The position numbers were made by a program, and so were the translations under genes. A DNA stretch of 5,234 nt from Candidatus Poribacteria bacterium (GTDB lineage Bacteria > Poribacteria > WGA-4E > WGA-3G). The stretch is taken from NCBI GenBank assembly GCA_028818995.1, contig JAPPMR010000842.1:1-5234 (forward strand), in the 5' to 3' direction. Under the pieces are notes generated by a model that was not told the DNA's origin, ran no database searches, and saw only the letters and a program-made list of their open reading frames with translations. Below, one piece after another: positions 1 to 3,639 of this stretch (positions are counted from its first letter, which is position 1; each line of letters opens with the position of its first letter).

Positions 1-55
1 GATGCAAAAACAGCATCGCGCCGCTCAGCACCGTAACATAAAGCAATAGATCCAT
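1..55 (-). CDS. Start of a small hydrophobic (probably membrane) protein, partial
   Basis: Only the first 18 codons lie in the window. The protein would begin MDLLLYVTVLSGAMLFLH, an almost uninterrupted hydrophobic stretch that reads like an N-terminal membrane segment or uncleaved signal anchor. The ATG lies 9 bases after the TAA of the upstream minus-strand gene and in the same frame. A purine-rich stretch before it (GAGGTAAGAGAG) could serve as ribosome binding site, although the best-spaced part, GAGAG, is only 4 bases from the ATG. The tight spacing suggests co-transcription with the CxxC protein from the promoter at 441-469. The family cannot be named from 18 residues. It could also be a chance open frame, because the stop codon is outside the window. 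Confidence 0.4.
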   Translation of the reverse strand, partial: MDLLLYVTVLSGAMLFLH

Positions 56-64
56 GCAGCTCTC

Positions 65-316
65 TTACCTCTTCGTAGAAGCACTCTCCTTGTCGTGACC
101 TATCTCGATAGCACATGAAGCATCATCACTATACAAGCAAATCGGGCAGGTAACTGGTATCCCCATTTCATCTTGTTCCCGCCACATCTCGTAAGCGATG
201 TCGCGACGCACCTCAAACACGTCAAAGCACGCTTCGCATGGAATCCAGATATTCTCATTCTCAGAAATATCAGTACGCATAAAAGCAGAAAGACCGATAC
301 TCACAAAGCCAATCAT
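65..316 (-). CDS. Small CxxC zinc-ribbon-like protein of unknown function
   Basis: An 83-residue acidic protein. Two Cys pairs, CEAC (about residues 27-30) and CPIC (about residues 57-60), are separated by about 26 residues, the arrangement of a treble-clef or zinc-ribbon-type metal site, so it probably binds one zinc ion. A further Cys at about residue 68 is unpaired. No DNA-binding or enzymatic family is recognised. Codon use and composition (many Glu, Asp, Ile and Trp) look like a genuine protein. The start is uncertain: ATG at 316 has no clear Shine-Dalgarno sequence, and neither does the internal ATG at 280, which would give 71 residues and keep both Cys pairs. A consensus promoter lies about 120 bases upstream, and the intervening transcript leader is highly structured. 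A small hydrophobic protein begins 9 bases downstream, suggesting a two-gene operon. The zinc site is inferred from Cys spacing only. Confidence 0.65.
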   Translation of the reverse strand: MIGFVSIGLSAFMRTDISENENIWIPCEACFDVFEVRRDIAYEMWREQDEMGIPVTCPICLYSDDASCAIEIGHDKESASTKR

Positions 317-358
317 TGGAATCGAAGTGTGTCGTTCAGATATAACCTACAACTTACA

Positions 359-431
359 AAGTGTGCTTCCTGTTTTTGGAAGAGGCGGGCACTCTCGGGA
401 GAGAGGAAAACAACCCCGCCTCAACACACTT
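359..431 (-). promoter_or_regulatory. Structured 5' leader with a three-way-junction fold
   Basis: Read on the minus strand, AAGTGTG (431-425) pairs with CACACTT (365-359). Inside this closing stem lie a perfect 8-bp stem, GAGGCGGG (422-415) with CCCGCCTC (389-382), and a hairpin CTTCC/GGAAG (382-378 with 370-366, 7-base loop). The 8-bp stem contains a further CTCTC-CC-GAGAG hairpin (403-392). G382 can belong to either of two stems. The promoter at 441-469 predicts a transcript start near 434, almost exactly at the first base of the fold, so the fold is the beginning of the mRNA. No U-tract follows, so it does not look like a terminator. It could be a riboswitch-like leader, a protein-binding autoregulatory leader or an mRNA stabiliser. 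It matches no family I recognise. Confidence 0.55.
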
Positions 432-440
432 CGTAAAATA

Positions 441-469
441 ATTATATCTTAAATACAGAAAAGAGTCAA
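441..469 (-). promoter_or_regulatory. Sigma-70-type promoter for the CxxC-protein operon
   Basis: On the minus strand, TTGACT (469-464) is followed by exactly 17 bases and then a perfect TATAAT (446-441). The predicted start of transcription is near 434, directly at the structured leader. Five of six bases match the -35 consensus and six of six the -10 consensus. Confidence 0.75.
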
Positions 470-540
470 TATTTTTTTCTGCTTGACTTTTTTATCCAAA
501 AAGCCTTAACTTATTAACGACACACACTACTGATCTTAGT

Positions 541-595
541 GTGCGGTCACGCCTCGGGGGAGAAGGAGGAACAACCTCCGGGGCATGAATTGCAC
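541..595 (-). promoter_or_regulatory. Second structured element related to the 359-431 leader
   Basis: Nested pairings: GTGC (541-544) with GCAC (592-595), CACGCC (548-553) with GGCATG (582-587), the hairpin GGAGG-AACAA-CCTCC (565-579) and a short CTC-GGGG-GAG. The second pairing has a C/A mismatch if the plus strand is the RNA, but becomes a G-U wobble if the minus strand is transcribed, so minus is favoured. On the minus strand both elements share a GGTTGTT...CCTC...TCTCCC...GAG word order inside their stems. No clear promoter or gene belongs to this copy, so it may be a decayed duplicate leader. Confidence 0.4.
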
Positions 596-596
596 G

Positions 597-611
597 TTAA
601 CAACTTGTTAA
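597..611. promoter_or_regulatory. Perfect 15-bp palindrome (possible operator)
   Basis: TTAACAA-C-TTGTTAA is perfectly symmetrical. Two alternative dyads overlap it: ACGTTA/TAACGT (594-599 with 612-617) and AACTTG/CAAGTT (602-607 with 618-623). It could be a repressor-type binding site or simply the root of a hairpin. No promoter or gene is clearly attached. Confidence 0.3.
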
Positions 612-666
612 TAACGTCAAGTTATTCGACAAAGTTGCACATTATGGTGGTTTATCAACTATATGT

Positions 667-700
667 GACAATTCTTTTATATAAAATCGTGCATAAAATG
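667..700 (+). repeat. Third, partial copy of the TATATAAA...CGTGCATAAAATG repeat
   Basis: GACAAT, TATATAAA and CGTGCATAAAATG occur here in the same order as in the inner halves of the two ~100-bp inverted repeats at 2157-2259 and 3418-3517. The poly-T tract is absent and the final GCATAAAATG unit is single rather than doubled. It looks like a divergent or truncated copy of the same element. Confidence 0.4.
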
Positions 701-767
701 ACAAACCTGACACAATTTACATGGTTTTATGAAATGTGTCAACACTTTTCTGACTTTTCCTTATAAT

Positions 768-829
768 TTGATAACCGCCTCGGTATACGGAAATCGAAAA
801 CCTCTATTCCCTATACCGAGCGGTATCAA
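768..829 (-). terminator. Long hairpin at the 3' end of the membrane-protein gene
   Basis: The arms 768-787 and 812-829 are complementary along their length except for two single-base bulges. The pairing continues inward through GGAAAT/ATTCC to an 11-base loop. It begins about 10 bases after the stop codon of the minus-strand gene at 839. No U-tract follows on the minus strand, so it is better called a 3'-end hairpin (mRNA end or factor-dependent terminator) than a classic intrinsic terminator. It could also be a palindromic repeat unit. Confidence 0.5.
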
Positions 830-838
830 ATCCCACAT

Positions 839-1363
839 TCACATCCCCTCGGATCGCCTTTCACTTATCAGCATAACAAAATCTATGATCGCGAAGATCC
901 CAAGAAATACAGCACAACCGATTTTCGTTATTGTAATCGCCATCGTCTCAGCAAGGTTGATATTAAGTACGAAAAGGATACCCAGCATAACCTTCAGAAT
1001 CAGCGAATGAAAGCGAAATTCCGAAAAAAGCGCATAGAATCTCGGCATATATGCGATAAGCGGAATCAGTCCATTAAAAATCGTATACTTCCGCTCTGGG
1101 TTCCATGCATAAGCGTACTTCTCAACCCACTTCCACGCCCGTTCCGCCGTTCTAAACTTCGCCGGAAACAGCCCCGGCGTATACTGATACTTCAGACCTT
1201 TCCTCAAAAACGGGCAAAATTTCCACATCTTGCTGAACGGGATAGGCATAATTAACCCGACATACTTCCCAGGTTGATCCCGCATATCCAGCACGACATA
1301 GACCTCACCAATCTTCTTGTACGTAAGCCCTTCAAGCCTTGTGCTATAAGATGATTCTACCAT
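839..1363 (-). CDS. Hypothetical protein with two C-terminal membrane segments
   Basis: A 174-residue protein of no recognised family. Residues 1-115 form a soluble, aromatic- and basic-rich part (for example KMWKFCPFLRKG at about 45-56 and AWKWVEKYAYAWNPERK at about 76-92). Two hydrophobic segments follow, about 119-138 and 143-166, separated by only a few residues: a C-terminal membrane hairpin that would leave the soluble part on one side of the membrane. The ATG at 1363 is chosen because AAGGA lies 6 bases upstream. A GTG at 1399 would add 12 residues but has no ribosome binding site. The gene appears to be single, with a long hairpin after its stop and a weak promoter with a dyad upstream. 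Composition is consistent throughout and there is no sign of frameshift. The existence of the gene is fairly sure; its function is unknown. Confidence 0.72.
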   Translation of the reverse strand: MVESSYSTRLEGLTYKKIGEVYVVLDMRDQPGKYVGLIMPIPFSKMWKFCPFLRKGLKYQYTPGLFPAKFRTAERAWKWVEKYAYAWNPERKYTIFNGLIPLIAYMPRFYALFSEFRFHSLILKVMLGILFVLNINLAETMAITITKIGCAVFLGIFAIIDFVMLISERRSEGM

Positions 1364-1452
1364 TATGAATCCTTCAGTAGGAACAGTCGCCCGCCCCACT
1401 CATTACGCATTATGAAACAATTAAATGAGCATAGCCGCGCAATAACATCTGG

Positions 1453-1489
1453 ACACTCTCAGTGTATCACGAGTCCATCAAAAACGCAA
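1453..1489 (-). promoter_or_regulatory. Candidate promoter with overlapping dyad for the 839-1363 gene
   Basis: On the minus strand TTGCGT (1489-1484), 17 bases, TACACT (1466-1461). This is weak (three and four matches to the consensus hexamers) but correctly spaced. A perfect ACACT-CTC-AGTGT dyad (1453-1465) overlaps the -10 and the predicted start region, as an operator would. The leader would be about 90 bases. Confidence 0.35.
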
Positions 1490-1545
1490 ACACCCAGATC
1501 ATCCAGCATAAGGTCATTTATGGTAGATTACAACATCTTTCAGCC

Positions 1546-1709
1546 GTAGAAGGGACCTCCGCTTCCCGATGCTTTTGGGACCTCCGCTTCCCGACTTGGT
1601 AGGAGGGAATTCCGATTCCCGACCTTTTACTCCTCCTTGTAGGAGGGAATTCCGATTCCCGACCTCTTACTTTCCAATTCCTCCTTGTAGAAAGGGTTTC
1701 CAACCCCGA
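1546..1709 (+). repeat. Cluster of five short hairpin repeats (TTGTAGGAGGG family)
   Basis: Five units lie head to tail: 1546-1569, 1577-1595, 1599-1624, 1637-1664 and 1685-1709. The third and fourth are identical over about 26 bases and spaced 40 bases apart. The general form is (TT)GTAGGAGGG, then a dyad, then CCCGAC. The stem is GGGAA/TTCCC in units 3 and 4 (1605-1609 with 1616-1620; 1645-1649 with 1656-1660) and GGGTT/AACCC in unit 5 (1694-1698 with 1702-1706), so both arms change together. No coding potential is evident. Confidence 0.7.
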
Positions 1710-1757
1710 TTCTTACAGTCATCTTGGACAGGACAGATATCAATCAAAAAATGTTTC

Positions 1758-1800
1758 CAATCCTGTCGATCCTTGAATCACAGAAATCACAGTTCAAAGG
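1758..1800 (+). repeat. Degenerate short repeat (AATCCTGTCGATCC / AATCACAG type)
   Basis: The stretch contains AATCCTGTCGATCC followed by two AATCACAG-like words (AATCACAGA, AATCACAGTT). It resembles the degenerate 'aatcctg' repeats common between genes in repeat-rich genomes. The 1712-1757 segment before it shows nothing recognisable. Confidence 0.35.
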
Positions 1801-1830
1801 CATCATCAAAGACAGACGCGTCCTCTAATC

Positions 1831-1856
1831 TGTAGGATGGAATTCCGCTTCCCGAC
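1831..1856 (+). repeat. Sixth unit of the TTGTAGGAGGG hairpin repeat
   Basis: CTGTAGGATGG, a short GGAA/TTCC dyad and CCCGACC: a slightly decayed unit of the family clustered at 1546-1709. Confidence 0.6.
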
Positions 1857-1873
1857 CTCTTAACTGAAAGCGA

Positions 1874-1920
1874 ACCTTGTAGGGGCAGCCCTTGTGGCTG
1901 CCTCACTGATAACTGATAAC
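1874..1920 (+). repeat. Hairpin repeat with GC stem, followed by a CTGATAA doublet
   Basis: The unit opens with the family prefix TTGTAGGGG. It then has a perfect 7-bp stem, GGCAGCC (1884-1890) with GGCTGCC (1896-1902), and a CTTGT loop. It is directly followed by two tandem CTGATAA words (1906-1919). A related phase repeat (TCAGCGATCAGCCGTCAGTT) occurs at about 2293-2312. Confidence 0.6.
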
Positions 1921-1923
1921 CAT

Positions 1924-2099
1924 TTCACCACAGAAATTTGACCGATTTAACCGCCATGAAGTTTTTCAAAATCGTTTCCCAACCCTTTCGCAGCTTATGG
2001 TTTCAGTCAATTACGAGGGACCCAAAAATCCTGTTATTTTCTGTGGTATCTATTTTTTCCTACATCTCCGCTGTAGGAGGGAACTCCGTTTCCCGACTC
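1924..2099 (+). repeat. Left arm of a 176-bp inverted repeat
   Basis: The reverse complement of 2317-2492 aligns to this segment without gaps over 176 bases, with about 22 mismatches by hand count (roughly 87% identity). The arm ends with a unit of the TTGTAGGAGGG hairpin family (2072-2097, stem 2079-2083 with 2090-2094). An open frame runs through both arms, but the 22 differences fall 8/4/10 over codon positions 1/2/3, which is not a convincing coding pattern, and there is no ribosome binding site. Confidence 0.85.
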
Positions 2100-2156
2100 C
2101 CCATCTTCTATAGGGACGGGCTCCTGATCGCGTGATAGCGACTTTTCGACTTTCAA

Positions 2157-2259
2157 CCGTCAGTCTCTTGTCGCTCGCGCATTATGTACCTTTACACTCA
2201 CTTGACAATATATAAAGACCATTTTTTTTTTCGATTTCGTGCATAAAATGCATAAAATG
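2157..2259 (+). repeat. Left arm of a ~100-bp inverted repeat (possible terminal repeat)
   Basis: It begins CCGTCAG and ends with a doubled GCATAAAATG. The reverse complement of 3418-3517 matches almost throughout with one small gap. An internal 16-base block (GACAATATATAAAGAC) and the last 28 bases are identical. A T10 tract sits between these blocks in both copies. TTGACA at 2202-2207 looks like a -35 box but is CTCGACA in the partner and has no correctly spaced -10, so it is probably not a promoter. Confidence 0.8.
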
Positions 2260-2316
2260 GTTATTAGTTTTCAGAAGAATGGGCATCAGTGGTCAGCGAT
2301 CAGCCGTCAGTTAAGA

Positions 2317-2492
2317 GAATCGGGAAGCGGAGTTCCCTCCTACCGCGGAGATGTGGGAAAAAACAGATACCACAGAAAATAACACAATTTTCGGGTCTCT
2401 TGAAATTGAGCGGAAACACAGGCTGTGAAAGGGTTGGGAAGCGATTTTGAAAAGTTTCATGGCGGCTAAATCGGTCAAATTTCTGTGGTGAA
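2317..2492 (-). repeat. Right arm of the 176-bp inverted repeat
   Basis: Reverse-complement partner of 1924-2099, with a 217-base spacer between the arms. Its inner end (2320-2343) is a minus-strand unit of the TTGTAGGAGGG hairpin family with a GGGAA/TTCCC stem. Between 2263 and 2316 there is only a TCAGCGATCAGCCGTCAG-type short repeat. Confidence 0.85.
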
Positions 2493-2515
2493 TGTGAGGG
2501 GTAACCCTGGACATC

Positions 2516-2597
2516 GTCTGAATCGCGGAAAACACGGCGGACGCGGGTTCTTCGTCTGAAGCAGGATTTATAGGATAAGAACAGGATTTTCAGGATT
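2516..2597 (+). repeat. Degenerate tandem repeats (GTCTGAA...CACGG and CAGGATTT types)
   Basis: GTCTGAA occurs at 2516 and again at about 2553. The first is followed by a degenerate (A)CGCGG/CACGG/CGCGGG series, the second by CAGGATTTATAGGATAAG and CAGGATTTTCAGGATT. These are decayed short-period repeats of a kind widespread in repeat-rich intergenic DNA. No gene is evident. Confidence 0.5.
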
Positions 2598-2649
2598 AGA
2601 CACATTTCCTAATGATGTCCGGTGCGGTTTGAAATCGCGCTACCTCAAT

Positions 2650-2753
2650 CCCCCTATAAGAAATACGCAGAAACACCCTATCAAAGACCCCTATCAATAC
2701 GCAGAAATACCCAAGCAAAAACACCCCCAGCAAAAACATCCCCTTATCAGGGG
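2650..2753. repeat. C-tract array with short imperfect tandem repeats
   Basis: Six C-tracts of 3-5 bases (2650-2654, 2676-2678, 2688-2691, 2710-2712, 2724-2728, 2740-2743) are separated by A-rich spacers. Two spacers share AATACGCAGAAA and two share AGCAAAAACA. The plus strand is nearly free of G, so the minus strand is a series of G-tracts with quadruplex potential, although with long loops. The array ends in a CCCC-TTATCA-GGGG hairpin (2740-2753). Confidence 0.5.
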
Positions 2754-2765
2754 AATAAGGAACTC

Positions 2766-2790
2766 GTCGGGTTGAAAACCCCTCCTACAA
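2766..2790 (-). repeat. Minus-strand unit of the TTGTAGGAGGG hairpin repeat
   Basis: On the minus strand CTTGTAGGAGGGG is followed by GGGTT-TTC-AACCC (plus-strand 2777-2781 with 2769-2773) and CGAC. It carries the alternative GGGTT/AACCC stem seen in the unit at 1685-1709. Confidence 0.6.
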
Positions 2791-2854
2791 GAGATGCAGC
2801 ACGCGATCGCAAAGCGCAAATGTGCCAACATCAGCGAATAAAAAAATATGTGAG

Positions 2855-3126
2855 GTCTGGAGGTTTGAATTCTCAGACGCATATAACCCAATTGCCAGTT
2901 GGGCGGAGACGGGAGGTAGCGGGACTACCCCGGCAATCCGTCTCCTACGTCCACTCGTAACGCTGCTGGATTTTCCGGAGAAATCAAGCACAATTACGAC
3001 GCTGTCTAAAATATCAGACATATCAAACGAGATGTGTGATATACTTAAAACCGCACTGGCAAGTCTCGATTGGCAGTGCCGGGTTCGGGACAGGGGCTTC
3101 TGTTGCCGAACCACTCCATAAATGGA
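2855..3126. other. Run of consecutive hairpins, no convincing gene
   Basis: At least eight inverted repeats follow one another: 2855-2878 (GTCTG/CAGAC), 2887-2903 (CCCAA/TTGGG), 2905-2945 (GGAGACGG/CCGTCTCC enclosing GGTAG/CTACC), 2969-2985 (GATTT/AAATC), 3011-3042 (ATATCA/TGATAT with inner CAT/ATG), 3053-3079 (GCACTG/CAGTGC), 3082-3112 (GGTTCGG/CCGAACC enclosing ACAG/CTGT) and 3115-3126 (TCCAT/ATGGA). Both strands are open for about 100 codons here, but neither product resembles a known protein and no ribosome binding site is evident. It may be a structured RNA, a cluster of palindromic repeats or mobile-element debris. Confidence 0.4.
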
Positions 3127-3417
3127 TTTTACGGATGCCGAAAAGTATTATAGCAGAAATCCAAATAAATTACTATAATTTTTTTTACTTCATATTAATT
3201 TGTGTGTGAATCTATGTTGCTATCCAGCAAATTTTGAGGGGTCGCGGCTATTTTCCGCGTACTCGGCGCACGCCACCATCTTTCCATTTCCTCATCCTAA
3301 AAATCCCTAAATCTCGGTTCAGACGATTAGACCCAAAATTTTTATCTCATTTTTACGTCTCGGCTATAAATTTTCCCATAAAACCTATAATTTCACTTTT
3401 TTTTTGGCAATTTATGA
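3127..3417. other. AT-rich intergenic DNA, nothing recognised
   Basis: This stretch is AT-rich, with T-tracts at about 3179-3187 and 3397-3405. The only clear structure is a CGCGG-CTATTTT-CCGCG hairpin (3243-3259). TATAAT-like hexamers at 3174 and 3386 lack matching -35 boxes. The longest frame (3234-3494, plus) crosses the terminal repeat and has no ribosome binding site, so it is not called. Confidence 0.5.
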
Positions 3418-3517
3418 CATTTTATGCATTTTATGCACGAAATCGCAAAAAAAAACGAGTCTTTATATATTGTCGAGTGCGTGTGAAGGTATAAGGGGAG
3501 CGACAAGTGCCTGACGG
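3418..3517 (-). repeat. Right arm of the ~100-bp inverted repeat
   Basis: Reverse-complement partner of 2157-2259; the outer end is CTGACGG. With its partner it bounds a 1,361-base segment (2157-3517) that contains no transposase. No target-site duplication is visible: the flanks ACTTTCAA and AAACCGAC differ. It ends 20 bases before the -35 box of the promoter at 3538. Confidence 0.8.
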
Positions 3518-3537
3518 AAACCGACAGCCGTTCTGCG

Positions 3538-3566
3538 TTGACACACTTATGTGTCTGTGTTAAAAT
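3538..3566 (+). promoter_or_regulatory. Sigma-70-type promoter for the DUF4268-methyltransferase operon
   Basis: A perfect TTGACA (3538-3543), a 17-base spacer and TAAAAT (3561-3566, five of six). Transcription would start near 3573, giving a leader of about 67 bases before the ATG at 3640. Confidence 0.75.
3540..3555. promoter_or_regulatory. 16-bp dyad inside the promoter (candidate operator)
   Basis: GACACA-CTTA-TGTGTC is a perfect 6-bp inverted repeat with a 4-base centre. It overlaps the -35 box and fills most of the spacer, so a bound protein would block RNA polymerase. Autoregulation of restriction-modification operons through such sites is well known. No regulator gene is visible in the window. 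Confidence 0.45.
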
Positions 3567-3639
3567 GCTTTTATCAAACCCGTTGAAGGTTGTGCAGGCC
3601 AAGAAAACAACTTGATTTTATGAAAGGAATCGTTATAGG

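Noticed and set aside
483..516. Plus-strand TTGACT with possible -10 at 506-511 (TTAACT) or 511-516 (TTATTA)
   Set aside because: The -10 candidates match poorly or are badly spaced, and no plus-strand gene follows.
739..767. Plus-strand promoter-like TCAACA-17-TATAAT
   Set aside because: It would transcribe into the long hairpin and then antisense to the 839-1363 gene, with no plus-strand gene behind it. The -35 match is only four of six.
1546..1709. CRISPR-like array of repeated units
   Set aside because: Units vary in sequence and spacing, the spacers are short and uneven, and related units are scattered on both strands. This is a dispersed hairpin repeat, not a CRISPR array.
1938..2135. 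Open frame of 65 codons in the left arm of the 176-bp repeat, with a similar frame in the right arm
   Set aside because: Differences between the arms fall 8/4/10 over the three codon positions, the start would be a TTG without ribosome binding site, and the frame runs through a known repeat unit. It is better explained as noncoding repeat DNA.
2202..2223. TTGACA followed by an AT-rich stretch, promoter-like
   Set aside because: There is no -10 at correct spacing, and the hexamer is not conserved in the partner repeat arm.
3082..3112. GGTTCGG stem reminiscent of a tRNA T-arm
   Set aside because: No acceptor, D or anticodon arm can be placed around it and the loop is wrong for a T-loop.
2785..3121. 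Overlapping open frames of about 100 codons on both strands
   Set aside because: Neither product resembles a known family, neither has a ribosome binding site and the DNA is a run of hairpins. Open frames on both strands by chance are plausible in this composition.
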